From Copromyces sp. CBS 386.78 (lineage: Eukaryota; Ascomycota; Sordariomycetes; Sordariales; Sordariaceae): 64,000 nt of DNA. Location of the stretch: contig MU839175.1 in the NCBI GenBank assembly GCA_030685235.1, positions 109,282-173,281 of the forward strand, given 5' to 3'. Made by a program: the position numbers and the translations under genes. The notes under the pieces are model-generated. The model worked only from the letters and a program-made list of their open reading frames with translations. It was not told where the DNA came from and did no database searches. This document shows, one piece after another, positions 1 through 13,122 of the stretch (its first letter is position 1; each line of letters opens with the position of its first letter).

Positions 1-2
1 GT

Positions 3-1172
3 CTCGGCTTCCTTTTCTACAACCTCCTAGTCCTCTTCCACGTCTGGGTTGTTGCCTACGCTTTCGTTCCTGGTGGCCCATACGTCCGCGAGCACACGGA
101 CTGGATCATGATCGCTACCATGCTCACCATCGGCGCCGGTGTCTTTGACCTCGTTTCGGGACAAGCCAGCCGCAAGTACGCTGCTACCACGGACCGTCGC
201 AGCTCTTCGTTCGGCCACCGCAAGTACCACGTTGGCATCCTCGGCCTCCTCAACATCCTTTTCCTCGTTGCCAACTTCCTCCGCTTCCCCTCGTATGACT
301 ACAAGCCCTACCACGCTGAAGACCGACTTTTCACCGCCGGCATCTGGACCATTCACTTCTCGCTCGACAACGACATGTGGTCTTCCGAGTACCGCATGCG
401 CGACCTGATCAAGGAATTGGAAGTCGACGTCATTGGCCTTTTGGAATCTGATCTCCAGCGCATCATCATGGGTAACCGCGACACCACCCAGTTCCTGGCC
501 GAGGATCTCGGCATGTACGTGGACTACGGCCCGGGCCCCAACAAGCACACGTGGGGCGCCGCTTTGCTCTCCAAGTTCCCCATTCTCAACTCGACTCATC
601 ACTTGCTTCCCTCTCCCGTGGGTGAGCTGGCTCCCGCGATCCACGCCACGCTCGATGTGTACGGCTCCCCAGTGGACGTCTTCGTCTTCCACTCCGGCCA
701 AGAAGAAGACCCCGAAGACCGCCGTCTCCAATCCGAGTACCTTGCCAAACTAATGGGTTCCATCCCCGCCGACCGGCCCGCCGTTCTGCTCTCTTACCTC
801 GTCACCAAGCCGCTGGAAGGGAACTACAACACGTACGTCTCCGACGTCTCGGGCATGCACGACGTCGACTACACGGATTGGGACAGGTGGTGCGAGTATA
901 TCCTTTACAAGAACCTGCGCCGCACGGGGTACGCCCGCGTGAGCAGGTCAACCATCACAGATACGGAGTTGCAGGTAGCCAAGTTTGTCGTGCCCAAAGA
1001 AGATGAGGGGGAGAAGGGCCGGGTTTTGGCGGCGAGTCAGGAGGAGAGGGATAGGAGAGTGGAGGAACAGCAGGTGCCGGAGGGGTGGAGGTTCCCTGCG
1101 CTGTTTAGGGGCGAGGGCGTTAGGGGGCATCATTATCATGTTTTTGATGAGCCTAGGTATTATAATTTCTAG
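3..1172 (+). CDS. cwh43: CWH43-family GPI-anchor lipid remodelling protein, C-terminal part (5' end outside window)
   Basis: The frame is open from the left edge to the TAG at 1170-1172, so the start codon lies outside the window. The visible part begins with membrane-type sequence ([20 protein letters not shown]) and a second hydrophobic stretch ([17 protein letters not shown]). It then enters the large C-terminal domain related to the endonuclease/exonuclease/phosphatase fold, with stretches such as [52 protein letters not shown] and DRWCEYI that are typical of CWH43. In yeast, Cwh43 acts in the ER/Golgi membrane system to replace the lipid of GPI anchors with ceramide; the C-terminal part corresponds to animal PGAP2IP. 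No intron is seen in this part. Family identity is secure; the function here is by homology. Confidence 0.95.
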   Translation, partial: LGFLFYNLLVLFHVWVVAYAFVPGGPYVREHTDWIMIATMLTIGAGVFDLVSGQASRKYAATTDRRSSSFGHRKYHVGILGLLNILFLVANFLRFPSYDYKPYHAEDRLFTAGIWTIHFSLDNDMWSSEYRMRDLIKELEVDVIGLLESDLQRIIMGNRDTTQFLAEDLGMYVDYGPGPNKHTWGAALLSKFPILNSTHHLLPSPVGELAPAIHATLDVYGSPVDVFVFHSGQEEDPEDRRLQSEYLAKLMGSIPADRPAVLLSYLVTKPLEGNYNTYVSDVSGMHDVDYTDWDRWCEYILYKNLRRTGYARVSRSTITDTELQVAKFVVPKEDEGEKGRVLAASQEERDRRVEEQQVPEGWRFPALFRGEGVRGHHYHVFDEPRYYNF

Positions 1173-2606
1173 AGTCTAGAGGGGAGATGGAGTTTATGAG
1201 CGAGAGAGGAAGCAAAGGGTGGGAGACATGACATACTTGGGTTAGTTTTGGTTAGATGGGGTATCGTTGGTGGTGGGGGATTGGCAACGATTGGGTGGCT
1301 TAATGATGAAGACTTGAAGAGTTCCGTTGTAAGGAGATGTTGTAGTAATTGTATGTTATGGGTTTATGTGTAATGGATTTGGTTTGGCCATCAGCCCTTT
1401 CGGATCCCGGCCTTGTCAGGATTTCCATGGGATGCCCCTTCTCGCAGTTGCGAAGGGGTTGCGCCTTGAGTAGAGGTACCTTAGGTAAGCTGGGCCGACC
1501 TGCCGATCTTGGCCGCGGCTCATAGGTGATGGCTCACGGTTTCAGTCGGAGACTCGGAGAAAGAAGTGGCATTTCCAACTGAAGGCTTGAGGTACCATGC
1601 TCTTTCCTTCGCTTTGCCTTTTCACAGCGGGAGTTTTCGACTTTGGTTCTATGGTAGGAAGGAGCTGACCTTGCTTGGGAAACTGCAGGTGATTTGAATA
1701 TCCGGTCTCGGAGCTCGTACCCTACCAAACCACGGAATTGCCAGCACGCATGATTTCAGCGACAAGAGGTTTGACGCTCGCCCAAACCCAAAACCGAGTA
1801 CTCAGTTCCAATTGATTTCCATAGAGTATGGTCTCTTCCTACAGTCCTCCCTCGATAATGGTGCTCGCTCCCACGCTCTCGCACACTACAGCTTCTAGCT
1901 CGCGATCCTCCTACCACGGCATCACCTTTCGGTTGCGATGCTCACAACCGGAGTTCTTCTCTATCTTCGTCTCTGAGGTTACGTCTCGAATGACCGCATC
2001 TCCTCTTTTCCCTCCATGTTTCTGTCACGACATCCCGTCTCATAGCCACTGCGTAGAGAGGCAAACCCTCTCCAAGGTTGTCGTCCAAGTTACTTTCCCC
2101 CCACTGAGCTCACCGAGCTCACCCTACACCTCTGCGCCACACGCCCACAGGTGGCGGCTCACCTTGGGGCCCTCCAATCGTCGGGAGCTGAGCCTTATAC
2201 ACTAATCCCCAAAAGGCGTGATGCAGATCAGCTAAGAGTGGGGGCGTGGCACGGGTACGCGTTTGGCTCTTGTCGGGCACACATGGCACCACGCTTCAGG
2301 CTTTGGGTTTCTGTGCTTCTCATCAAACTTACAGCGAGCTTTGCGGCTTCCAGGACGCACCTGTTCGCACCGGCATATTTCACCACGATACTATCGTCGC
2401 CCGAATACATCATCACCTCGGTGCGCGCTGTCTGGTCTCCAAGCTTTAGGACGTGCCGTAGGATTTTACAGATCGAGGCTGGATGTATCTTGGTTTGGTA
2501 TTCTGAGAGAGACCTGTCAAGGACACCTTGAACTGTCTAACGCCCGACCGATTGTATGCGGTGACACACTCACAGTGACGTTGGCCTACCGAGTTACTGA
2601 ACCAGG
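1173..2606. other. Intergenic stretch without a supported gene
   Basis: The 3' flank of CWH43 and the upstream region of the NLR gene. It holds only short overlapping open frames without splice logic or recognisable protein patterns. A promoter must lie in the right part but I cannot point to a convincing TATA box. Confidence 0.5.
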
Positions 2607-5600
2607 ATGGTGTACGATCATGGTATAACTGTTCTTCATGAACCAACCAACATAGAAGTGGAGTATGTCAAGCACTTCCTTGTTTTGTTGCTGCTTCTAT
2701 GTCCTTGTCAATCCGGGCCTGGCTGCTAACCGAATGCTGCATACAGTATCGTCTTTGTCCACGGGTTTACCGGCCATCCAAAGTCGACCTGGACGCTCGA
2801 TGCTGCAGAGGTCAAGAAACGGGCCAAGACTAGAATAGGGAGACCTGGCGGTGCCATTTTCTGGCCGCACGATCTGCTTCCGACAACTGTGCCGACAGCT
2901 AGGATCTTAACATACGGATACGACACCAAAATCCGTCATTTCCTCCAGGGGTCGATAAGTAGGAACACGGTTCATGACCATGCGTGGGACATGTTATGTG
3001 GGTTGGAGGCCCAAAGAAGGTCGTCTCAGGAAGTAACCCGTCCACTGGTCTTTGTCGCCCACAGCTTGGGTGGTGTGGTTGTTAGGGACGCTCTCAAACA
3101 AGCCAGCCGTTGTCAAGATACCCATCCTCACTGTCACGCCCTCTTCCTCTCGACCATTTCAGTCATGTTCTTTGGCACCCCCCATCGAGGAGCCGATCCC
3201 CGGAGCGGCTTTCACCGCGTCCTCTCTGCTTTTGCCATTGGGATTGGGGTGAACGTTAACAAGCATATCATGGATACCCTACTTCCAACCCTCGTGCGGC
3301 CAACCGATTTCGAAGAGTTCAAGGTTCTAGCATGGGAAGCAAAATGGACAGTCTACTCATTCCAAGAAGAAACCGGGGTTTGGCTTCTTTTCGGTAAAAA
3401 GGTTTGCTTTGCCCAACTGTCCTATTGAATCATCTAGCGGTATTCACGAAGCTGATCTCTGACATAGGTCGTTGAGGACAACTCATCTTACCTCGGCACG
3501 CCCGTAGCTGAGACTGTTCAGCACATCAGCGATAACCATATGGACATGTGTCGTTTCCATGGGCTGGACGATCCCAACTATATCAAGGTTGCGGCCGCCT
3601 TCCAACGAATCTTGGCCGCTAACGATAGGCGTGACCTTCGCAGTCGCTTAACCCGGTCGCCGTCTGATGGGTTCTTGGGTACATCAAGTCAAGGACGTCC
3701 ACCCTCAGTCCACTCCAAGGCAACCGCTTCCCCGTTTGAACAACCTTCAGATGTTTCCACTCAGCAACTTCAGCAGACCAGCGTTGATGAGGCATTGCCT
3801 AACGACGCAGACCTGACGCCGTCTAAAGAGCCGTTTCTGGACCAAAACCTGTTATCGGCCGGACAACCCCTATCAGCGTGTGGTCAAGAAGGAATTATTG
3901 ACCCAATGGGCACACTGCCGCGCACAATACCTGCGTCACGCATGAAGTCCGCTGTGCTCCCCTCAGCATCGGATACAGAGCGCAAGATGGACCCCCGCCC
4001 TGAAGATCAGCCACAGATTGACCTGGAACTCAAGGAGAAAATGGTTGCTTCGCTCGGATTCCCTGAGCTTGGTGCCCGAATGCATGACATCATCAACGAG
4101 ATACAACTCCAGCCCGATCATATGCAAACACGTCAATGGTTCTTGGCCGCCCCAGAGTACACCAACTGGGCAAGAGGCAATGAGGGATTGTGTGACTCGG
4201 GCTTTCTGTGGATCAAGGGAAAACCAGGTACAGGGAAATCAACGTTGATGAAGTATCTTCATTCCATTCATTCCCGACAAGCAAATTGCACGGTGATTTC
4301 TTTCTTCTTCAACGCCCGAGGAGCAGAGCTAGAAAAGTCGACCCTTGGTTGCTATCGAACACTTCTGTTCCTCTTGCTTGATGGTCGAAAGGATCTCTGG
4401 AAAGCAATGGATCACATTGACAAAACAGGCCCCTCCTACATTGCGCACAACGGATGGAATATCGGACTTCTTACCGATACATTGAGAAATGCCGTGGAAC
4501 TAGTGGCAATGCAACAGCCCGTGGAATGTTGGATCGATGCCCTGGATGAGTGCCAAGACTCAGAGGTTCAACAGATGGTTTCTTTCTTTGAAGACCTGGA
4601 TGGGGTCATGCTATGCAAGGGACTGTCCTTCAGGGTCTGTTTTGCATCACGACATTATCCGAATGTCGTTGCGAAGAAAGCCATCCAAATCGTACTGGAA
4701 AATCAACCAGGTCATAAAAATGATATTGCGAAGTACATTGGGGCCAGGCTGCGACTGGGGGATTCCATTCACCAACCCGAAATTCAACACGAACTCTTGA
4801 CAAGGTCTTCCGGCATTTTTCTTTGGGTCGTACTGGTCATACCGATTCTTAACCGGGAGTACGCCAGGGGGAAGATCTCGGCGCTGAGGAAGCGTCTTGA
4901 TGAGATACCTTCTGGTTTGGACGCGCTTTTCCATTCCATATTGACTAGGGATAGGGAGGATATGCAAGAGCTCCTTCGATGCCTCCAGTGGATTCTCTGC
5001 TCAATACGTCCACTCAAACCTGTGGAGTTATATGCAGCGATCCAGCTGAGTGCCAACCCATACCACAGCGGATATCCCGAAGTAGTTGATCCACGCATTT
5101 CTGCTCGGGCGACTACCCGTGACGATGAAATGTCAACTGATGACCTACGCCACTACGTGGACAGTGTCTCCAAAGGACTTGCAGAAGTAAACGGAGCCTT
5201 TACTGTGCAGTTCATACATGAGTCTGTCAAGGACTTCCTATCGGGGAAAGGCGGTAGATCCGACCTTCTGTCGGGAATGGAAGGTTTCCATTTTAGGAGA
5301 CCCGGAGATATCCACGAAAGCCTGAAAGAGGTCTGCCTAGATCACATTCTGGCCACATACTCGGTGATATTTCCAGACGATTCTTCAAAGTCCCTTGACT
5401 TGTCAGCAAACCTCAGTCCGAAGGTCGTCAAGAGAAACTACCCTTTCCTGCGTTATGCTGTCATGAATGTTTTACGTCATGCTGATGAGGCTCACTGCAG
5501 GGACATCTCGCAGGATGTCTTTTTGCGCGAGTTTCCGATTCATAAGTGGACTTGTCTGTATAAGGCCTTGGGGAATGTCACAAATAAGGAACAAGCCAAC

Positions 5601-7163
5601 TACCTCATCGAGCCATCCGACGACCAAGATGACACGGACGAAGACGTGGAAGACTTTGAAGACGAGGAAGAATACCCTGGACTCAAGATATTTGAGACAC
5701 TACCGTCTATGCTCTACCTTCTTGCCCAGTTCAACGCCCATCACTTGCTCCGAGATTATCCCGAGCTTCGACAACAATTCAAGCTACGTTGCGGAGGCTG
5801 GGGGTATCCGTGGGTAGTCTCGATTAAGACCCACCGTAGTGGGTCTCCGGCACTCAGACATCTCGTTAACGCTGCGGTGGAAAACCCTTGCTCCCATCTA
5901 ACTTTTCAAGAAGTTACCGCTTTGCTCGAGGGAATGTACAATATGATGTTATGGGATAATATACATCCGGAAAGTGATGCTGCGGTGGCGGGATACCTTG
6001 CAGCGTTTGGCCATGGGCCGCTTTTGGAAAGCTTCCTTGTGCAAGTTGGTTCCCGACACTGCGAGTGTCAGGGGAACCCCAGAAGCTTCGATACAGAGCC
6101 ACACGTTTGTCCTACAAAAGTCAAGAACATTCTGAATAGCCGCTTGAACCACGGCAGGCCCGTCATCTTCTCGACGCGTACTTCAGAAGCTCTGGAGGTC
6201 CTTTTAGCCTACGGGGCCGATCCAAACATCCAAGACGAAGAGGGTGGGACAGTGGTGCATGAGGCGTTGGGTACAAGAAGTTTGGAAGCCATCTGCGCAG
6301 GACTAGTACAGCAAGTCAAGCTCAAGCTCCCTTGCTCAACGTGCCCCGCTGCAGCAACGCTGGAAAACAGCATGAGCCACATAACAGGTCGTATGGATCG
6401 CTTGTCAGAACCTCTTGCCCCCCGCTTTAATATCAACATCAAGAATGGTCGCGGCGAAACAGCTTTATCTTGGGCAGTACGATGTGACGATGCCATAGTC
6501 CAGCTGTTGCTGGACGCGTTTCCTGACGTTGACACGCATCAAGTGGATAATGAAGGACGTTCCCCACTTTCCTATGCAGTGTCTCATCTAGACAGTAAGA
6601 CTATCAAGCTCTTACTAGACCACTGCCCGGAGTCTGATGTTCAGCACCTGAATAGGCCAGACAACCAAGGCTGTACCGTCGTATCTTACGCAAGTAGAAA
6701 GATGGGCGACGATATTCTGCGGCTATTTCTTGGGAAGTTCCCCCAAATCGATGTGGACACACCGGATAAGGACGGCTGGACACCGTTACGATGGGCGCTG
6801 GAGGGATACTATAAAGGCAGTGCTCTCCCGAGCTGGGATTGCATGAAAGTTTTGCTCGCAACGCGACGAGTCAACCCTTTTCACGCAGATTTTCGTGGAA
6901 AGAGTCCTTTTGTTAGGGCACAACAGCGGATCTACGAGAGGAAGATAAAATTACAAGGGGAGCCAAGGGATCTACTGCTTGAAATGATCAAGACAGCAGA
7001 GAATAAGGAGGTTATGAGCAAGTTCCAGTTTGGAGATGAAGATCTTGGGAGGATCGAGGAAGAGATAGCGAAAGCCCGGAAGATGATTGAGGAAATGGAT
7101 CTCATGGCTACCGGAGCAGAAGCTTCGATATGTCGGAAGAAGATGCTGCAACTCGTTCGTTGA
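2607..7163 (+). CDS. Fungal NLR: SesB-like hydrolase + NACHT + ankyrin repeats
   Basis: Three exons fit: 2607-2662, 2747-3401 and 3468-7163 (1,468 aa). Intron 1 (GTATGT donor, GCTAAC branch site) rejoins the frame as EVDIVFVHGFTGHP, which matches the start of SesB-like domains; intron 2 is 66 bp and contains an in-frame stop. Domains in order: SesB-like alpha/beta hydrolase (about residues 18-235; nucleophile elbow AHSLGG with Ser about 125); a low-complexity linker; a NACHT NTPase with P-loop GKPGTGKST (about 488-496) and Walker B CWIDALDEC (about 592); an acidic patch; and degenerate ankyrin repeats (about 1145-1390). Such proteins act in non-self recognition and regulated cell death in ascomycetes, the N-terminal domain being the effector. 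That role is family knowledge, not shown here. The start at 2607 makes a short first exon; an upstream exon cannot be excluded. Confidence 0.92.
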
Positions 7164-8200
7164 ATGCCACAAAGGTTCGGTAAAGGAACGGAGAGGGTGG
7201 TTGATTCGAAGAAGAAAGAAGACCAAGACTAAAAACCAGAAGAAACGACCTTAAATACCCCGCAGCACAGTGCACCATTGCACCTTCCAATACCAGTAGT
7301 GGGTTGGCTGTAACTTGGGCACCACCTTTACTTGGTCTCCGGCGTCGCTTCTTTCCTCGGTGAAGGGGTGGGATTCTTGGTTCGGAAGTTAACTCCAACC
7401 TCGAGATATGATGTTGGAGTTGGCCCTCATGCTAAGACATTATCATGTATAGGCGGTTTCCTTGCTGTGTTACGCCCACGAAGTAAACAGAGACACTTGA
7501 CGAACGAAGGACACAAAATGCAAACAAATCCTTCAAGATCTTTTTCGATTGGTGCCTCCCGCCTGCCATAATGATGACCACACCATCAGCCGCTGCTGAC
7601 CACCGCTCCGGGAACAAAGACCATTGTTAACCCTAACCCGAGGCCAGGTCACCTTCTTCTTCCCTTGGTTCGCCCCAAGCGCATCTCGCCGGCTCGCAAA
7701 TCAACAGCAAGAGATATTATGAAGATGACCAAGGTGATGGCAAAGTTCAAGGTGATGAGAAGGGTGGAAAACAGAAATGCGCAAGACGTGATTTGGTCTC
7801 TTCAGGTTGTCATCCCTGCCGTCTCGACTTGCATCTCTCTTGCCTGGACCAAGATGGTTCTTGGCTGCATTCACCCCCTGGCATCCAAGTGCCGCCACTT
7901 GCTGTCCAATAGCGGTGCGAGGAATGGTCAGCATTCCCAACCGCACCCCGGGGTAGAGTGACATGGATCACCTATTCACCTCGCCTTCCTCAGCTTGCCT
8001 GATATCAAACGCCGGCTCTTTGCTGTTTGCAATTTCCATTTATTCATCCATCCATCGTTCATCATAATTCCTTCCCACTGAATCCCAAATACGACCAGAA
8101 ACGGTTAACCATACACCAATTCACAAACCACAATCTCAACCATAACATCAACTGACCCGACCAACCACAACAACAAGTCGACAACACCAACAACAACACC
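7164..8200. other. Intergenic region and leader of the transporter gene
   Basis: No supported gene. The last 120 bases before 8201 are rich in CAA/AAC triplets, as is common in fungal 5' leaders. A TTAACCCTAACCC stretch at about 7627-7639 resembles barely two telomere repeats and is treated as chance. Confidence 0.5.
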
Positions 8201-9121
8201 ATGACCCCATCACCAGAAACATCGCCACTCCTCGGCCCCAGACCCTCAACATCAACACCAACCGACCAGCTCCCGCCCTCAGAATACGAAGCACACAAAT
8301 CCCGCCCCAGCTCCATCCGCAGCATGCGCTCCTGCCTCACCAGGAGCTCCTCCGTCACTGCAGCCGGGCCTTGCCCCCGCCAACTTCCCTTAGGCTGCGA
8401 CAGCGCATCCTCGTCATCATCCAAAAAGTCCAACCCCCTCGACGGTCTCTTCCGGGACATCATCCTCGGTTTCTCGGACGGTCTCACCGTGCCCTTCGCC
8501 CTAACCGCCGGCCTTTCCACTCTCGGCAGCACCAAGCTCGTGATAATGGGCGGCCTAGCCGAGCTCTTCTCGGGGATGATCAGCATGGGCCTCGGCGCTT
8601 ACCTGGCCGGCGTCACGGAGCGTCAACACTGGGAAGCCGAGCACTCGCGAAAAAGCTGGGAAGTTACCAACCTCCCGCAATTGGAACAATCGGAAATCCT
8701 TTCCATTTTGGAAGACGACTATGGCGTTTCCCGCCCCACGGCCGCGGCGCTGGTGCAGGACCTCTGCCGGAAGGGCAACGAGCAGAATCTGGTCAGGTTC
8801 TTGATGGATTTGCAGCTGAGGATGATGGAGCCGGACCTCAACAGGGCGTGGGTCAGCGCGGGCGTCATGGGACTTAGTTATTTCGTGGGAGGGCTGATTC
8901 CCATGGTGCCGTATTTCTTTATGGAGAGGACGGGGGAGGCGTTGTGGGTGTCGGTGGTGATTACGGCGATTATTCTGCTGGTGTTTGGGTTTGTCAAGAA
9001 TTGGGTGACGATTAGGACGAGGGAGGCGGGCGTGTGGGGGGCGGTGCAGACTTTGGTCATTGGGGCGCTGGCGGCGGGGACGAGTTATGCGATTGTTAGG
9101 GCGTTGGATTCGGAGCATTAG
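8201..9121 (+). CDS. ccc1: CCC1/VIT1-family vacuolar iron (manganese) transporter
   Basis: One exon of 306 aa; the ATG at 8201 follows a CA-rich leader with a good context (CACCATGA). The N-terminal 80 residues are Ser/Pro-rich and probably cytosolic. The first membrane segment carries the family signature DIILGFSDGLTVPFALTAGL (about 85-105), the second GGLAELFSGMISMGLGAYLAG (about 117-137). A soluble insert of about 75 residues, rich in Glu/His and metal-binding in the family, follows, then three more membrane segments (about 222-245, 250-270, 282-303), giving the usual five. CCC1 proteins move cytosolic Fe2+ or Mn2+ into the vacuole. The length fits fungal members. Metal preference cannot be read from the sequence. 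Confidence 0.93.
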   Translation: MTPSPETSPLLGPRPSTSTPTDQLPPSEYEAHKSRPSSIRSMRSCLTRSSSVTAAGPCPRQLPLGCDSASSSSSKKSNPLDGLFRDIILGFSDGLTVPFALTAGLSTLGSTKLVIMGGLAELFSGMISMGLGAYLAGVTERQHWEAEHSRKSWEVTNLPQLEQSEILSILEDDYGVSRPTAAALVQDLCRKGNEQNLVRFLMDLQLRMMEPDLNRAWVSAGVMGLSYFVGGLIPMVPYFFMERTGEALWVSVVITAIILLVFGFVKNWVTIRTREAGVWGAVQTLVIGALAAGTSYAIVRALDSEH

Positions 9122-10686
9122 GGGATGCAACTTGGGGATGGGATATCCGTGGATGGGAAGGGGGAGGTGGTGGTTATTGATGACTGATGTTTGTTCATGA
9201 TGTACATGTATGGATGGGTTCGGCATTGGGGTCGGTTTTCTGTTTTGGGTTCATGTCGTTTGACAGCGGCGGCGTTCAAGGCGTTTGGAAGGAAAGGTTG
9301 GGCCAACGAAAAGGTTATGATATATATGGTATGCAGTTCAACTACAGTCGATGGATTCTTGTGACACTTTATCCTCATGTTTTCCCCTTTCATTTCTCGT
9401 GGCCTGGTAACACGGTTGACGGTCGGGGGTCGGTACTCAAGACGAATAGTCGGGTTAGGGTTTAACATGTATGAAGTGTAAGTGTAGGTACGCTATAGAC
9501 TTGGGGGGTGACGGAACGTATGGATTTTGATGCTTATAGGTACGGGTCCCCGTACAACTTCAGGTCCCCAGCTTTCGAGACCGGCCACCATGTGCCCCGA
9601 GCGAGTGATGCAATTGACTATCTTGGTCTTGACGACTCCCGTGTCCCCGACTATATATTGCGACCCCAGCAATGCGCGACCGTTGTCTAGTACAGTACTG
9701 TATGTACCCCGCGAAGTCGGCAACCTAAATGCCACGAGGTTACAGTACTGTAGGTACTGACCGCAGTGATGCGCTACCCCGACCGACCGATGGCACCGTT
9801 CGGCCCGTCGGACACCGTCGCACCCACCCTTCCGTCCTCCGAACCTCGTATCCTGTCAGATTCTGACCACTGTGCCAAACACCCTAAAAATTGGAGCTCC
9901 ATCAAGGTGATGGATTAGTGCCAGATCTGTACCCCCTATATTCTGACATATCCCCAAAGATGGAACAATTGGATGATCTTGGCATGACTTTCGGTGTGGA
10001 AAGCTTGGAAGTCTTGGAAAGTTGGAAGACGTCGAACAATGGTCCGTGGAAGCCATAGAAGGCGGTCGATCTTCAGGGACCGGTGGGGCAGACCAACCTA
10101 CCGTTGCAGCGAACATCCCGGCGATGGGGGACCCCAATGACGCCGCCATCTCCAGTGGACGATGGGGATTGGGGACTGGAACAGGGGGCGTGGAGACCGC
10201 CAATACGAACCTGTGATTGTCCACCGAGAGATACCTAGGCTCGGCATGAGATCTGATGGACAGAATATTGGGTATTTGGGGGGTGGTGATGGAGGACGAT
10301 GATGGGGAAAACACCAAAAATATGGCAATAGCTTCATGGGCATTGGGCCCCCAGTTCACCAGATACTAGGAAGAGCCACAGATGGTCAGCATGCATCAAC
10401 AAGGAAATCCAACAGGAAGAGTCATCCACCAGAGACCCATATTTCTGTCCAACAACCCCAGATTTCCGATCCGTCTCACCTCATCCCGGCACCGCCTTTT
10501 TCCACTTTGTCGACCACACCCGGGGGAGCGGTCAGCCTCCATCCGCATGACCGTTCCTCCTGCTTATCATCAACATGTCTTGTATAAACATGTCATCATC
10601 CCATCTCCATCACCCCCGTCCACAGCCACGGCCTCCCTAACCATCTCACCCTGTCATCAACAACCACCGACCGATCCAAAGCCAAA
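9122..10686. other. Intergenic region upstream of the amylase gene
   Basis: About 1.5 kb with only short, overlapping frames on both strands; none has coding character or recognisable motifs. It contains the presumed promoter of the amylase gene at its right end. Confidence 0.5.
10583..10588 (+). promoter_or_regulatory. Possible TATA box of the amylase gene
   Basis: TATAAA lies about 100 bp before the amylase start codon, followed by a C/A-rich leader. Distance and context are reasonable for a fungal core promoter, but no transcript start is known. Confidence 0.35.
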
Positions 10687-12787
10687 ATGAGCGCCTTCCT
10701 CGGTCTAACCCCCCAATATCCCAGCCCAACATTAGAACCACCACCCCCCTACGGCCTAGGCGGCACATCCTCCCAACTCCGCCCCCTCCGTCACCGCCGC
10801 CCCGCCTCTTCCTTACCAACAACCTACACCCCCTACCCGTCCGACCAACCATGTCCCCCCAACCGCACCATGGTCCAAGGCTTCGAATGGTACTGCCCGC
10901 CCGATTTCCAACACTGGCGGCGCCTTTCCAAAATCATCCCCACGCTGGCCCAGCTCGGCATAACCCAGCTCTGGATCCCGCCCGCCTGCAAAGCCAGCTG
11001 GAAGACGGGCAACGGCTACGACATCTACGACCTCTACGACCTAGGCGAATTCGACCAAAAGGGCAGTCGCAAGACCAAGTGGGGTGGGAAAGAAGAGCTG
11101 CAGCAGCTCGTTGCCCTCGGCGCGCAGCACGGCGTGTCGGTGCTCTTCGACGCCGTGCTGAACCATAAAGCCGCAGCGGACTTTGCGGAGCCCGTGCTTG
11201 CCCGGCGGGTAGATCCCCAAGACCGAAGGGTGGTGCTAGACGAGGAGGAGGAGCCTTCATCGATCGAAGCCTGGACCGGCTACGATTTTCCGGGAAGACG
11301 GGGCATGTACTCCCCCCTGCGCTGGTCGGCGCGCCATTTCAAGGGGATCGATTACGACGATCGGGGCAAGGAGAAGGCCATTTGGAAGTTCGAGGGCAAG
11401 GAGTGGGCCGAGGACGTGGATGAAGAAAACGGTAATTACGATTACCTCATGTTTGCCGACATCGACCACGACCACCCGGAAGTCAGGCGCGATATCTTCC
11501 ACTGGACGTGGTGGTTGAAGACGCAGCTGCCGCAACTGGGCGGCCTGCGACTAGACGCGATAAAACACTACTCGTACGCCTTCGTCCGCGAACTTCTGGG
11601 CCACATCGATCGCCATGTATCTCCTCCCGGTCCGCCCGGATCCTCATCCCCGGATACTTGGTTCATAGTAGGCGAATACTGGCGCGAAGACTCCGAGTTC
11701 CTAGCCCGTTACATCGAATACATGCACCACCGCCTCTCGCTCTTCGACGTCCAGCTCGTCTCCAACTTCAGCCGCATCTCGCAAGCCTCCGAGCACCTGC
11801 AATCATCTTCATCCCCCTCCCCCTCCAGCTCCAGCAGCAGCAGCAGCAGCCCGGGACTCCCCTACGGCATCACCTACGGCTCCCCAGACACCGACCTCCG
11901 CCTCATATTCACCGACACTCTCTCCCTCTGGAAACCCCACAACACCGTCTCCTTCGTCCGCAACCACGACACCCAAGAAGGCCAATCCCTCGAAACGCCC
12001 ATAACCCCCTTCTTCATGCCCCTCGCTTACTCTCTGATCCTCCTGCGCGCCAACGCCGGCACTCCCTGCATCTTCTGGTCGGATCTGTACGGTTCCTTCG
12101 GCGTGACATCTGATGCCACTCCCTCATCCGAGGATTCATGTTCACCCGAGTTACCCGAGGTAGATGCCCCTACCCCGCAATTACATTTACCCGATCCGCA
12201 ACACTGGATACCACCCATGTGCGGCGGCCAGGTCCTCCCCAAACTCATGCTGGCTAGACGGCTATGGGCGTACGGCACGCAACATGATTACTTTGATCAC
12301 CCGCATTGTGTGGGTTTCACGCGGTCGGGGCATTATAGCCAGTCGGGAGGCGCGGGGGTGGCGTGCGTCATGGCCAATTGGTGGGAACATGCTAGTAAGA
12401 GGATGTATGTGGGCGTCGAACATGCCGGCGAGTGTTGGACGGATTTGCTCAAGTTTTGCCCGGGCGAGGTGGTGATTGACGAGGAAGGCTGGGGAGTGTT
12501 CCCTGTTGCGGCGAGGAGTGTGGCTGTTTGGGTTAGTAGGGATGCTGAAGGGCGGGAGGGGGTTGATGCGTTTGAGTTGTAAGTGTTATCTCGTGCATTG
12601 GAACTGCGTGAACCATGACTGATATTTCCATGACAGGGACACCGATGTGTACGGATTCAACAAGAGGCAGCAGGAGCACGTGTACGAGAGTCAGCGGGGG
12701 CCGGCGGTGGAGGAGGAGCCAGAGGATTGGATGGTTGCTGCGAGGGGAGCAGCCGCAGAGTACTTGGCAATGACGGGGTCCGATTAG
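10687..12787 (+). CDS. GH13 alpha-amylase, predicted intracellular
   Basis: Two exons, 10687-12578 and 12637-12787, give 680 aa. The intron (GTAAGT donor, TGACAG acceptor) rejoins the frame as DAFELDTDVYGFNKRQQE, extending the protein by 49 residues. All four GH13 regions are present: DAVLNH (from about Asp155), GLRLDAIKH with the catalytic nucleophile Asp about 290, VGEYW with acid/base Glu about 330, and FVRNHD with Asp about 428. A (beta/alpha)8 amylase should therefore be active on alpha-1,4-glucan. There is no signal peptide (the N-terminus is Pro/Ser-rich), so the enzyme is predicted cytosolic, like the bacterial-type intracellular amylases of fungi. A Ser-rich loop with poly-Ser lies at about residues 375-395. 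Confidence 0.94.
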
Positions 12788-13122
12788 ATGTCCTAGTGGA
12801 AGCTGACTGGACATTCATGCCCTGGTGGTGTGATGTCTACGACAGTTAGAGAAATGATGGCGGTGATGATGAACAGACACTGGTTGCCACATAGAGAAGT
12901 ACCACCACAGCGTACGAAACATGAGTCATAATGTAATGCTTATTACCAATACTATAGGAGCTTTCTAGCGTCCAAGGTCATTAGGATTACCAGCCCAGTC
13001 CTCCTCGGGCGATTTCGGACCAGCAGTGAGGCATTTCATGTTCATGTCTCTTGCCTCGTTCAACCCAAAGCATCAACATCACGGCTTCCCATCCAAGTCT
13101 CATCGCTGACCCCAAAGACGGA
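12788..13122. other. Gap between convergent genes
   Basis: Shared 3' flank of the amylase gene (+) and the secreted-protein gene (-). I see no gene or structured terminator. Confidence 0.5.

Noticed and set aside
7627..7639. TTAACCCTAACCC, telomere-like
   Set aside because: Fewer than two full repeats inside gene-bearing DNA; expected by chance.
8062..8586. Long minus-strand frame over the start of the transporter gene
   Set aside because: Shadow of the CCC1-type gene, which has clear family motifs on the + strand.
9856..10359. 167-codon minus-strand frame upstream of the amylase gene
   Set aside because: Pro/Ser-rich, overlapped by frames on the other strand, no motif or intron logic; low-complexity DNA is a better explanation.
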